From positions 1 to 12,675 of the forward strand of contig JAAXQM010000225.1 in NCBI GenBank assembly GCA_012974295.1: DNA of 12,675 bases, in the 5' to 3' direction. This DNA is from Dehalococcoidales bacterium (GTDB lineage: Bacteria > Chloroflexota > Dehalococcoidia > E44-bin15). The notes under the pieces were generated by a model. The model was not told the DNA's origin. It ran no database searches and worked only from the letters and a program-made list of their open reading frames with translations. Positions 1 through 7,201 of the stretch are shown piece by piece; within the stretch, counting starts at the first letter, position 1; every line of letters starts with the position of its first letter. The translations under genes were made by a program, and so were the position numbers.

Positions 1-777
1 GATATGTAGAACTTCAAAATTCATCTCCTTGCCAAGTCGAGCATAGTGGAATTTGAAAGTGCCATAGCAATCAGAGCAGGGGGTTACAACCGTGCGCACG
101 CCTGCGGCTTTCCAGGTTTCCAAATTATGCTCGGCATATTTGGTTAGCTCCCCGCGATAGCCGATCTCAAATGCCCGACCACCACAGCATGCCTCCTCCT
201 TCCCCGAAATTCCCACATCAACGCCCGCCTTCATCAGAAGGGATAGTGCATCTCTGGCAATTTTACGTAGATCCTGGTCAAAAGAATATCTACACCCCGC
301 AAAGTAGAGGACATCCGCCTTATCCTTGGTTATATCCTTGACGTCCAGGCCTTCGGCCCATTTGCCTCGCTCGGCTTTTGGCTCACCAAGTGTATTATCA
401 TCGCTCTTCAGGCTTTCGATCATTACCATATGAGCTGGTAGTACCTGGCCTTCCTCAACGCATTTTGCCCTGAGCTCCAGCATCACCTCCAGCGGGTCCA
501 GATCCCTGTTCACCTTACACGATACGTCGCATGCGCCATCCATCTGGCACTGGTATAATATCTCCACAAGCTTGTCCGTGTAGTCTATCCGGCCATCTAA
601 TAGAGCCAGCGCAGCAATCATCTTGCCCCCGGCCGAGTAGGCATGGAAATTACCCCATACCATGCTGGGACACGCATTGGCGAACCTCCAGCTTTTTATC
701 TGTGACAGTGGTAACCATTTGCATAGTGAGCATCGGCTGCATCTCTGTAAATCTATTCGATAATCCTGTAATATCAT
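1..777 (-). CDS. CCG-domain (HdrB/GlcF-like) iron-sulfur protein, 3' end outside window
   Basis: Reading the minus strand from an ATG at 777 gives 259 codons with no stop before the window edge, so the C-terminus is missing. The N-terminus carries a ferredoxin-like cysteine set: C13-x2-C16-x2-C19 with C36-P37, then C77, C83 and C87. The latter half has a complete CCG signature, C162-x34-C197-C198-x35-C234-x2-C237 (the last part reads TPCSDCYG). This fits the CX31-39CCX35-36CXXC motif that binds the non-cubane [4Fe-4S] cluster of HdrB. Such proteins act as iron-sulfur partners of FAD oxidases (GlcF, HdrD, LldE types) and relay electrons to quinone, thiol or ETF partners. The start lies 10 bases after the upstream oxidase stop, with a purine-rich GGGGGA ribosome site overlapping that stop region, so the two are probably co-translated. 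The electron acceptor cannot be told from the sequence. Confidence 0.85.
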   Translation of the reverse strand, partial: MILQDYRIDLQRCSRCSLCKWLPLSQIKSWRFANACPSMVWGNFHAYSAGGKMIAALALLDGRIDYTDKLVEILYQCQMDGACDVSCKVNRDLDPLEVMLELRAKCVEEGQVLPAHMVMIESLKSDDNTLGEPKAERGKWAEGLDVKDITKDKADVLYFAGCRYSFDQDLRKIARDALSLLMKAGVDVGISGKEEACCGGRAFEIGYRGELTKYAEHNLETWKAAGVRTVVTPCSDCYGTFKFHYARLGKEMNFEVLHI

Positions 778-787
778 ATCTTTCCCC

Positions 788-2248
788 CTAGAAGCACAGT
801 TTACCCGGGTTCATTACATTGTTGGGGTCAAAGATCCCCTTGACTTTTCTCAGAGCCATGGCACTCTGTCCATCTCTGCCGTAGGCCATTTCTGCCCACG
901 GCCCGTAAGGCCTGGAGAAGAATCCTCCCATTCCCATTAACGCTTTGCTCGCATCGAAAAATAGCTTTCGGACCTTCTCCAACTCTTTGGGGTTGGCCGG
1001 ATCGTAGCTCAAATTAAATTCGCAGTGACAGGCGCGCCCTTGAATCTGCGGTTGCAGATAGACACCGAAGTCTGTACCTGGATGTCCCGCTTCTGCCGCC
1101 ATCTGATCCATGCAGGCAATGAACTCTGGGGTTTTCCCCAGCGTGGTGAGGAAAAAGATATCATGGCATCCCCCCTTATATCTGAGCTTCCAGTACGGTT
1201 CAGCGGAAACGGTCGACAACGCTTCCAGGATATCACTCCCCTGGACCCCGTCGATTGCTGTCACGGGCGTAACACCAAAGCTCTGTGCTGTATCCATGAC
1301 ATCCTTTTCCTGATAGTCAACCCGTTCCTGGGGAAGCCTTTCATAGCCCGCTACACACACGATAAGCACCCATGGAGGTAACGTTTCCCGCAGCGACTTG
1401 ATTTCATCCGGGTTCTTCGCCAAGAGGGTAGCCAGGTTAAAATTGTTGAGTATGAGCAGCTCGTCACCCAACCTCGCCCATAGCAATTTGTAAGTAAAAT
1501 CCAGTAGATCCTCCAGTTTCTGGGACGCTACCAGAAAAGTTTTCTGCAGCTGTGGCAGAAGCTCACATTTCACCGTGGCCCATGTGAGGATCCCCATGGT
1601 TCCCTGAGACCCCTGGATGAGCCTGAAGAAGTCGACCTGAAAGGGACCCATCGCATTGGTTTGGGCCTGCCCCGATGCCCACTGGTCTTCCAGACTCCCA
1701 GGCCCCGCTGCCTCTCCGGTCCGGAACAGGTCGCCGGTACCGAAGACCACCTCGGTGCACAGCAGAGGGTCGGAGATGTCCCACTGATACTTGGGTATCA
1801 TGGTGGGTTCCCTTTCAAGGCAGCTACCTATCACTGATTTGGAGCTTCGAGGACTTAGTGGCATGGGAAGCCTCATCCCTTCTTTTTTCAGTTCTAGCTG
1901 GAGTTCCGCGAAGGTTACTCCCGGCTCAACCATTGCTACCCGATTTCTGCGGTTGATCCTGATGATCCTTTTCATGCGGCTTAGGTCAACGACAACCCCT
2001 CCCAGGCTCGGCACAGTATCGCCCCGGAAGTGAGGTGGGCCGGAGCTCACCGGGATTAGGGGCGTACCCGTACTGTTAGCCCACTTCACGATTTCCTGTA
2101 CCTCAGCGACATTTTCTGGTCTAGCTACAAACTGAGGCTTCATCCGGCGAACGAAGCTCTCGTCCCTTGAATAGGCTTCAAGGGCCTCCGGCGTATCGGA
2201 AACATTTTCACCGCCAACAATTGCTGCAAGCTCTTCTTTTTCGGGCAT
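788..2248 (-). CDS. FAD-linked oxidase (GlcD/D-lactate dehydrogenase-like, PCMH-type FAD domain)
   Basis: This is a 486-residue flavoprotein of the GlcD/vanillyl-alcohol-oxidase superfamily. The N-terminal FAD domain (about residues 35-210) shows ARPENVAEVQEIVKWAN at 42-58, the FAD loop PVSSGPPHFRGDTVPSLGG at 66-84, then VVVDLSRMKRI and VEPGVTFAEL. The C-terminus ends IFDPNNVMNPGKLCF, the family's usual FDPNNxxNPGK tail. The loop differs from the common RGGGTS type, so the substrate (2-hydroxy acid or another alcohol) cannot be assigned. The ATG is preceded by AAGGAGG at good distance, and the gene begins 27 bases after etfB. Lying between etfB and a CCG iron-sulfur protein, it is most simply the substrate-oxidising subunit of a cytoplasmic flavin/iron-sulfur complex. 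The enzyme family is sure; the reaction is not. Confidence 0.85.
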   Translation of the reverse strand: MPEKEELAAIVGGENVSDTPEALEAYSRDESFVRRMKPQFVARPENVAEVQEIVKWANSTGTPLIPVSSGPPHFRGDTVPSLGGVVVDLSRMKRIIRINRRNRVAMVEPGVTFAELQLELKKEGMRLPMPLSPRSSKSVIGSCLEREPTMIPKYQWDISDPLLCTEVVFGTGDLFRTGEAAGPGSLEDQWASGQAQTNAMGPFQVDFFRLIQGSQGTMGILTWATVKCELLPQLQKTFLVASQKLEDLLDFTYKLLWARLGDELLILNNFNLATLLAKNPDEIKSLRETLPPWVLIVCVAGYERLPQERVDYQEKDVMDTAQSFGVTPVTAIDGVQGSDILEALSTVSAEPYWKLRYKGGCHDIFFLTTLGKTPEFIACMDQMAAEAGHPGTDFGVYLQPQIQGRACHCEFNLSYDPANPKELEKVRKLFFDASKALMGMGGFFSRPYGPWAEMAYGRDGQSAMALRKVKGIFDPNNVMNPGKLCF

Positions 2249-2275
2249 TGCTCGCCTCCTTCTCCTTATACAGCT

Positions 2276-3064
2276 TCATATAATCCTCGACTCACTGAGT
2301 CTGAGGGCTAGATTTGCTGCTGCTTCTTCCTCATTATTGCCATTAACAATTTCACATTTAGATTCCCTCCGCGGTATATAAAGGTCTATCATGCTCGTAC
2401 GCTTCACCGGCAATGCCTCAATGCCGACGTCCTGATACCCCCAGGCTTGAATAGGTTTATCCTGAGCAGCCATAAGCTGTCGTAAAGCAACATTCCGTAG
2501 CTGACCAAGCTCATGACTCACCGTAACCAGGGCCGGAAGCGGTGTTTCGACTACCTGGTAGCCATCTGAAACCACCCGTTCCACCCTCAGCTTGCCATTG
2601 TCGACTTCCACCTTTCGGGCGATGGTGACAGCAGGGATTCCGAGAAACTCGGCGATACCCGAGCCAACCTGGCCAGCGTCGGTATCCGCCGCCTGCCTGC
2701 CGGTAAGGACAAGGTCATATCCTATCTTGGTTATAGCTGTTGCCAATATGTAGGCTGTGGTGTTACCGTCTAAGCTACCAAAAGCCTGGTCCTCTAGCAT
2801 AATTAGCTCGTCGGCACCGGCAGCCAGACACTTCCTCAGCACAGCCTTAGCTAGCTTTGCCCCCATGCTTATTGCCGTTATCCTGCTCTGGTGAATATCT
2901 TTGATCCTGAGAGCAGCCTCCAGAGCATTCTCATCGTAAGGGTTTAGAACTGGAGGGATACCGGCTGCGGGAATAACCCGTTTCGCCTCCGGGTCGATCT
3001 TGAAGATAGAAGGCGGAGCCTCGGGGTCAAGGACCTGCTTAACAGCAACGACGATATTCAGCAC
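2276..3064 (-). CDS. etfB: Electron transfer flavoprotein beta subunit
   Basis: This 262-residue EtfB/FixA protein carries all the family landmarks: the VAVKQVLDP start (residues 6-14), NPYDENALEAALRIKD at 41-56, and the signature D117-LVLTGRQAADTDAGQVG (to 134), which contacts AMP or a second flavin. EtfB normally pairs with EtfA to carry electrons between dehydrogenases and a quinone oxidoreductase, or to take part in flavin-based electron bifurcation. The start is GTG at 3064, preceded by GAGGGGAG; the protein begins normally for the family, so the GTG is credible. It is the first gene of a three-gene minus-strand run with the FAD oxidase and the CCG protein. No etfA follows directly, which is unusual; it may lie beyond the left edge. 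Whether this EtfB is of the bifurcating class needs a phylogeny. Confidence 0.93.
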   Translation of the reverse strand: MLNIVVAVKQVLDPEAPPSIFKIDPEAKRVIPAAGIPPVLNPYDENALEAALRIKDIHQSRITAISMGAKLAKAVLRKCLAAGADELIMLEDQAFGSLDGNTTAYILATAITKIGYDLVLTGRQAADTDAGQVGSGIAEFLGIPAVTIARKVEVDNGKLRVERVVSDGYQVVETPLPALVTVSHELGQLRNVALRQLMAAQDKPIQAWGYQDVGIEALPVKRTSMIDLYIPRRESKCEIVNGNNEEEAAANLALRLSESRII

Positions 3065-3259
3065 GCGCTCCCCTCTCGTTGCTCGACTTGAATCCTTCCC
3101 TGCAGTAAGGGCGAATTCACCGCAGCCTGAGAATACCCAAGGGAGCCTGCATAGAGAGTCAACATTACATATAGCGGTAATTTCAACGAGAAGTGGCTAG
3201 TCGCCACGTACAACGGATGCCACCTAACCGATGGATAACAGATAAGAATTAGTATGAGC
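3065..3259 (-). other. Long untranslated leader of the etfB operon
   Basis: About 195 bases separate the predicted -10 box from the etfB start. I see no convincing protein in either strand here. One small hairpin is visible, with arms GTGGC (3193-3197) and GCCAC (3203-3207) and a five-base loop. I do not recognise a known riboswitch. The leader is long for a simple promoter, so some post-initiation control is possible but not shown. Confidence 0.3.
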
Positions 3260-3288
3260 ATGCTAACACTATGGATGACCTCTGTCAA
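3260..3288 (-). promoter_or_regulatory. Candidate sigma-70 promoter for the etfB operon
   Basis: On the minus strand a perfect -35 box TTGACA (3288-3283) is followed after exactly 17 bases by TAGCAT (3265-3260), which matches four of six -10 positions. It lies between the end of the phosphotransferase-like gene and etfB and points at etfB. Transcription would begin near 3253. Confidence 0.5.
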
Positions 3289-3355
3289 CGGTTATCTAGA
3301 GAAGATACTGAAAAAAAGATATAGGCACTCCGGTAGATGTTGCGGATATAACTGT

Positions 3356-5491
3356 CTAATCCAATTTGATAACGAGTCCGGTACTTCCATCGAGATAAAT
3401 ACGCTCGCCAGTTTTAATACGTCTGGTAGCGTCGGCCACTCCAACCACAGCCGGTAGACCATATTCCCGGGCGACAATGGATCCGTGGGAGAGCAAACCG
3501 CCTATATCGACGATCAAACCACCGGCATTTATAAATAATGGCGTCCAACCCGCGTCGGTGACCGGGGCAATGAGAATCTCTCCTGGTTCAATATGTGATT
3601 CCACGCGTGGGTCGAGAATCACCCGTGCGCGACCTTCAACCTTGCCTGGGCTGACGCCCATACCCTGCAACTGCTGTTCGGAGGGGAACTCATCCGGCTT
3701 AACTACTATCGCTTTGCCATTTATAATTTTAGGTACATGCACCATCTGGCACCATTCGAAGTCCTGACGCCGCCGGGAAATGATTTCCTTTGCCACCTCG
3801 GGGCTCAGCTTGCCATTGAGCAGGTCTCTAACCTCTTTCCACATGAGAAAAAAGAGGTCGTCGGGATCATAAAGCCAGCCCCGGTCCAGGAGCCGGGTGC
3901 GGATCTCAGCATAGATTCGTCTGAACCGGTCCGAGCGCAGTACGATCAGGTCTTTCAGTCCCTCGCGAAACTCGATGTTGCGACGTGCCGCCTTTAGTAC
4001 TCGCTTCATTATGAACCGTTTGGGTTGTGGCAACCTGTCCACCTGCTTCATTGCTTCATCACGTGTTCGTTCCTGTCTGATGCGCAGTTCTTCAGGTGGC
4101 TTTACACCAGGCTGCAGGTAATTACGTATAAGGCCGATAATCTGTGTTGGATCCTCCCGCCACGTGGGACTTCGAAACTCCGCCTCGCAAACAGCACGGT
4201 GCCCGTGCAAAGTCAGGAATTCCTCGAGCGATGTCTTAAAGTCCTTTTTGTTCGCATCGGTGTTGATTAAGTCAAGCAGGCTCTCATTGTCACTGTTTGA
4301 TGTGAAGAGGTTGCTAATTTCTGGACTCGACATTACCATCTTAGCTAGGTCGTATAAGCCAAAAGCAGGGTTAGCACTCGGCAAAGTGCCGATACCCGTA
4401 ACCATCTGAGCGGCCAATGAACCTTTTTCATCATTAAGCCAAGCCTTAGTTTGTTTCCTCAACAAATCGAAATACAGAACGGCGAAGGTAGACGCCCAGA
4501 TGTGCACATCTGATACCCACGCCATCGCTTTGGAGAAGCTAACCCCCTCTATAAGGCGATCGTCAGTCCAGTCCTTCAGCGCTTCTGGTGTGGACTCCTC
4601 CCGTTGACGGTTTATATTCTCCTCACATTCTTCTGTATCCGATGACAGTGACTTTGTCTTGCGTATAATAGTCAGCACTACCCTGACGATCGTAGGCCAT
4701 CTATCGGGACGTAAATCGCTAAGATGCACTGGCGGTGTCCTTGTATCCGGTGGGCCGATGAATTCTTCATGTAGTGTATCCGGCGATATGCCGGGAGTGT
4801 GAGCAGCTGCTTCCTCCATAAAAGAGACACACATGTACGGACGGTGATAGAAGAATCCCAGCACCTGGTATTCAGAGCTCGATTCCCCCATGACGCCTAA
4901 AGCAATTCCCTGAGAGCGAAAAGCATGCTCGATAGTGGGGCCAATATAGCTCCACGATAGCGGAGTAATGCAGCCGGGTAGAATCTCGCTGATGTTGCCA
5001 TTTGAGTAAAGGGGATAACGGGGATCTACCGGTGTATTCAATTCAGGAATCCAGCTATCTGGTGGTGCGCCTGCGTTTGGTTGCGTAGTGCTTGGAAGCG
5101 CAGTTATGGGGCGTGACTGCAATATATAGACATTTCCGTCCAATATAGCCCACTCCACATCAACAGGGCGTTTTTCCATCTCCTCGATCTCGGCTGCCAG
5201 TCTGGCTACCGCGATAGCTTGGTCATCGGTAAGGCTGGCTTGCTGCCGCGATGACTCGTCAATCGCCACTTCCTTGGTGCCACCAGGTGCCGGTAAAACT
5301 TTTATTTCCTTGTTAGAAATGTGGCGATGAATCACCTCACGGCTTTTTTTATGGACTACAAAGATATCTGGCGTGACTCTCCCACTCACGACCGATTCAC
5401 CCAGACCGAAATTAGAGCTTATCACCACCTTGTCCGTATCGCTGGTTACAGGGTCACGGGTGAAACAAACGCCTGCGGCATCCGATGTCAT
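3356..5491 (-). CDS. Rifampin-phosphotransferase-like PEP/pyruvate-binding enzyme, C-terminal fragment of a broken gene
   Basis: This frame encodes the larger part of an ATP-grasp plus phosphohistidine-domain enzyme. It opens inside the ATP-grasp domain (SDAAGVCFTRDPVTSD, then FGLGESVVSGRVTPDIF and DVEWAILDGNVYILQSRPI). It continues through a middle region with NISEILPGCITPLSWS, typical of rifampin phosphotransferase (RPH). It ends in a mobile phosphohistidine domain: GVSPGKVEGRARVI, TDAGWTPLFINAGGL, then GGLLSHGSIVAREYGLPAV with the swivelling His at fragment residue 669. There is no C-terminal PEP/pyruvate barrel, so RPH-like fits better than true PEP synthase. The ATG at 5491 is internal to the ancestral protein and has no ribosome site of note. 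The N-terminal part lies in another frame at 5454-5918 and about 40 residues between them are missing, so this piece alone should be inactive. An antibiotic substrate should not be assumed; many RPH-like proteins have unknown substrates. Confidence 0.8.
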   Translation of the reverse strand: MTSDAAGVCFTRDPVTSDTDKVVISSNFGLGESVVSGRVTPDIFVVHKKSREVIHRHISNKEIKVLPAPGGTKEVAIDESSRQQASLTDDQAIAVARLAAEIEEMEKRPVDVEWAILDGNVYILQSRPITALPSTTQPNAGAPPDSWIPELNTPVDPRYPLYSNGNISEILPGCITPLSWSYIGPTIEHAFRSQGIALGVMGESSSEYQVLGFFYHRPYMCVSFMEEAAAHTPGISPDTLHEEFIGPPDTRTPPVHLSDLRPDRWPTIVRVVLTIIRKTKSLSSDTEECEENINRQREESTPEALKDWTDDRLIEGVSFSKAMAWVSDVHIWASTFAVLYFDLLRKQTKAWLNDEKGSLAAQMVTGIGTLPSANPAFGLYDLAKMVMSSPEISNLFTSNSDNESLLDLINTDANKKDFKTSLEEFLTLHGHRAVCEAEFRSPTWREDPTQIIGLIRNYLQPGVKPPEELRIRQERTRDEAMKQVDRLPQPKRFIMKRVLKAARRNIEFREGLKDLIVLRSDRFRRIYAEIRTRLLDRGWLYDPDDLFFLMWKEVRDLLNGKLSPEVAKEIISRRRQDFEWCQMVHVPKIINGKAIVVKPDEFPSEQQLQGMGVSPGKVEGRARVILDPRVESHIEPGEILIAPVTDAGWTPLFINAGGLIVDIGGLLSHGSIVAREYGLPAVVGVADATRRIKTGERIYLDGSTGLVIKLD

Positions 5492-5918
5492 CGATACCTG
5501 CTAGCCCCAAATACGTATCATATTGTCCGGCGAAACTGGCTCCCGGTAGATCCTCCGCTATAGCGGAGGATCGTACGGCCCATGGCACGTCGGTCACGAA
5601 TTCACCTTGAAATTCGATCAATCGTTTCTCAAGTTCGTTTGATATGGCCTGTGGCAGACGAAAACTACGGATACGATCTTGAATAGATAAAGTAAACTGT
5701 GTTAAGACATCCGTTGTAGTTTCCGCAGATTGATACGGAAACGCGTTTATTTCGGCCTCCAAACCGGTCTCTTCAAGAAATGCCTCGAAGGCTTGTGTGG
5801 TGATCACGAAACCCGGCGGTACGGGAAACTTATTGGAAATTAAATTGGCAAGTTCGCTTGCCTTGCCTCCGGTCAACGCACTATCTAGCGCTCGCTCATC
5901 GGTGAGATCGATAATCAT
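5454..5918 (-). CDS. Rifampin-phosphotransferase-like enzyme, N-terminal ATP-grasp fragment of a broken gene
   Basis: These 154 residues start the PPDK/RPH nucleotide-binding domain: GGKASELANL at 17-26, VPPGFVITTQAF at 33-44, and the glycine-rich VRSSAIAEDLPG at 115-126 followed by ASFAGQYDTYLG. Homology stops at about residue 145 (GIDDI); the last residues GCRRRLFHP are out of frame before a TGA. Relatives continue here with roughly 40 residues holding the CWASLF..RA motif before the AAGV-FTRDP segment, and that stretch is absent from this window in any frame. The start ATG overlaps the stop of the upstream DUF7065 gene as ATGA, so translation is coupled to it. Together with 3356-5491 it forms one damaged gene of about 854 codons where relatives have around 870-900. 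Confidence 0.8.
   Translation of the reverse strand: MIIDLTDERALDSALTGGKASELANLISNKFPVPPGFVITTQAFEAFLEETGLEAEINAFPYQSAETTTDVLTQFTLSIQDRIRSFRLPQAISNELEKRLIEFQGEFVTDVPWAVRSSAIAEDLPGASFAGQYDTYLGLAGIDDIGCRRRLFHP
5549..5572. repeat. Perfect 24-bp palindrome inside the ATP-grasp coding region
   Basis: The 12-base half-site GATCCTCCGCTA is followed directly by its exact reverse complement with no spacer. It encodes the conserved RSSAIAED residues of the ATP-grasp loop on the minus strand, so the residues are constrained but the codon choice that gives perfect symmetry is not. It lies about 60 bases from the break in this gene. Palindromes of this kind can promote deletion. Confidence 0.7.
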
Positions 5919-6961
5919 GGGGAGATCTGCTCCATGAACTCTGAAATCCCGTAGCCAGTACTGCTATTCCAGGAAAACCGTGTTCGGGCTTCGTTGACAA
6001 CACTTACGTATCCGCCCGTATTCACTCTAACCGGAATATTCTCGAGGATTTCCCCGATAACGTCAAACCGTTTCCCCGAACTGGTGAATAGAGAGAGCGA
6101 TACACTCTTGGCACACAGACCTGAGTTATCGAGGTCAGCTTTGAACGACCAGCTTTTCAGTGCTTCGGCCTTCCCCTGGTGGTAGACATATCCTCCTGAA
6201 GCGCGAAGTGCCAGCAATTCAACCTTGATGGCGTTGAAACAGAGTTCGTCTTTAAACTGGCCTGAAAACCATCGCCAGTTAGCGGGAACCCGCATGTCAC
6301 GCACACCCCAGGAGTGATCTCTCTGTCCAAAGCCGTTGACACAATAAATCTCACCGTCAACTGAGATTGTACCTTCAATTCGTCCGGCATGTTCGTAGTG
6401 TTGAGCCCCCGACATTAATCTTATAAGCTTCACTTTTCTCACCGCTGGCCCTAGATGATCAATAAAATAATTGGGTCTGAGTTTGTTAAATAGATCGCCA
6501 CTGGAGATAAATTCACGCTTCATTGATGCGTGAAAGTCGAATACTTTGTGAACTGCCTCAAATTGTAGGTTCAGCTCAATCTCCCTTTTCGGTAAATCTG
6601 TTAGCATGGTTTGTGCGAAGTCACCCATACTAGGTGGGTCCTCAAAGTAATATATCGGTCCTGCATAACGCAGTTGCCATTTCTCAAACGGTTTGACGCA
6701 GACGTGTTCAATAGGACCTGCTGAATTGCGATTCAAGTGATCACTGGAACTCTCCCATGTGCGGATAAACCCTGTAGCACCGTTCGGGAAATAAAGGCAG
6801 ATGAAGCCGTCGGCAAACCCTTGATTTGGTGAGAAACCAATCCGCGATGCACCTCCCCAATTGCCCGCCGGGTCGAAAAAGTTGACATAAAAAGATTCAT
6901 TCCAGTGCTTGTGTGGACCGGCTTGATGGGTTTTCTCGTCTGAATATTTAAAATCGAGCAT
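5915..6961 (-). CDS. DUF7065/DUF7064 (AttH/CrtC lipocalin-like) protein
   Basis: A protein of about 348 residues whose architecture recalls the hydroxyneurosporene-synthase/AttH beta-barrel fold split into an N-terminal DUF7065-like half (HWNESFYVNFFDPAGNWGGASRIGFSPN near the start) and a C-terminal DUF7064-like half carrying GFGQRDHSWGVRD. No signal peptide is seen, so it is likely cytoplasmic. Its chemistry is unknown; relatives occur near lipid, steroid or xenobiotic genes. The frame is open to an ATG at 6997, but I chose 6961 because AGGTG (6973-6969) sits seven bases before it and the protein then begins just ahead of the conserved HWNES region; the ATG at 6967 is too close to that site. 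The stop overlaps the next ATG (ATGA), tying it to the RPH-like gene. The family call is from memory and moderate. Confidence 0.75.
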   Translation of the reverse strand: MLDFKYSDEKTHQAGPHKHWNESFYVNFFDPAGNWGGASRIGFSPNQGFADGFICLYFPNGATGFIRTWESSSDHLNRNSAGPIEHVCVKPFEKWQLRYAGPIYYFEDPPSMGDFAQTMLTDLPKREIELNLQFEAVHKVFDFHASMKREFISSGDLFNKLRPNYFIDHLGPAVRKVKLIRLMSGAQHYEHAGRIEGTISVDGEIYCVNGFGQRDHSWGVRDMRVPANWRWFSGQFKDELCFNAIKVELLALRASGGYVYHQGKAEALKSWSFKADLDNSGLCAKSVSLSLFTSSGKRFDVIGEILENIPVRVNTGGYVSVVNEARTRFSWNSSTGYGISEFMEQISP

Positions 6962-7031
6962 ATTCATACACCTAAATGAATCAGTAAGCACATGCAATTA
7001 GCCGATGCTTGTAAAGCGGTATCGCGTGCAG

Positions 7032-7045
7032 AAAGGGTACCCTTT
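7032..7045. promoter_or_regulatory. Operator-like 14-bp palindrome over the DUF7065 operon -10 box
   Basis: AAAGGGTACCCTTT is a perfect inverted repeat. It covers the predicted -10 box of the minus-strand promoter at 7034-7062. A second AAGGTACC half-like copy lies at 7075-7082 between the two divergent promoters. Placement over a -10 box is what a repressor operator would show, but no regulator gene is in the window. Confidence 0.35.
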
Positions 7046-7062
7046 GGAACGTCGTTTGTCAA
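7034..7062 (-). promoter_or_regulatory. Candidate promoter for the DUF7065/RPH-like operon
   Basis: On the minus strand a perfect TTGACA (7062-7057) precedes TACCCT (7039-7034) by 17 bases. The -10 box is weak (three of six), which suits an activated or repressed promoter. The leader to the start at 6961 would be about 65 bases. Confidence 0.4.
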
Positions 7063-7090
7063 TTGATACACTGCAAGGTACCGTTCCCTA

Positions 7091-7120
7091 TTGCCAATAT
7101 GTATCACTGCTGTGTATTAT
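7091..7120 (+). promoter_or_regulatory. Candidate sigma-70 promoter for the cysteine synthase gene
   Basis: TTGCCA (7091-7096, five of six) and TATTAT (7115-7120, five of six) are 18 bases apart on the plus strand. Transcription would start near 7127 and leave a leader of about 75 bases before the cysteine synthase start. Confidence 0.45.
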
Positions 7121-7201
7121 TAGTAATCGTAAGTTTTACTGACTGATCCGAATTTATCTATTATTGAGGATTAAGTATATAAGGAATGATAATTTACTGG
7201 T

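Noticed and set aside
1025..1381. A 118-codon plus-strand ORF opposite the FAD oxidase gene.
   Set aside because: It lies wholly inside a well-supported gene on the other strand and has no family-like sequence or ribosome site.
3107..3118. AAGGGCGAATTC, identical to the junction of common TA-cloning vectors.
   Set aside because: The flanking bases do not continue as vector on either side, and the stretch lies in an otherwise ordinary leader. A 12-base chance match is more likely than contamination.
3058..3288. A 76-codon minus-strand ORF in the etfB leader.
   Set aside because: It begins at the -35 box of the predicted promoter, lacks a ribosome site and shows no domain-like sequence.
5454..5491. 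Programmed frameshifting as the explanation for the split RPH-like gene.
   Set aside because: No slippery heptamer is in phase, and about 40 conserved ATP-grasp residues are absent, so a frameshift would still give a defective protein.
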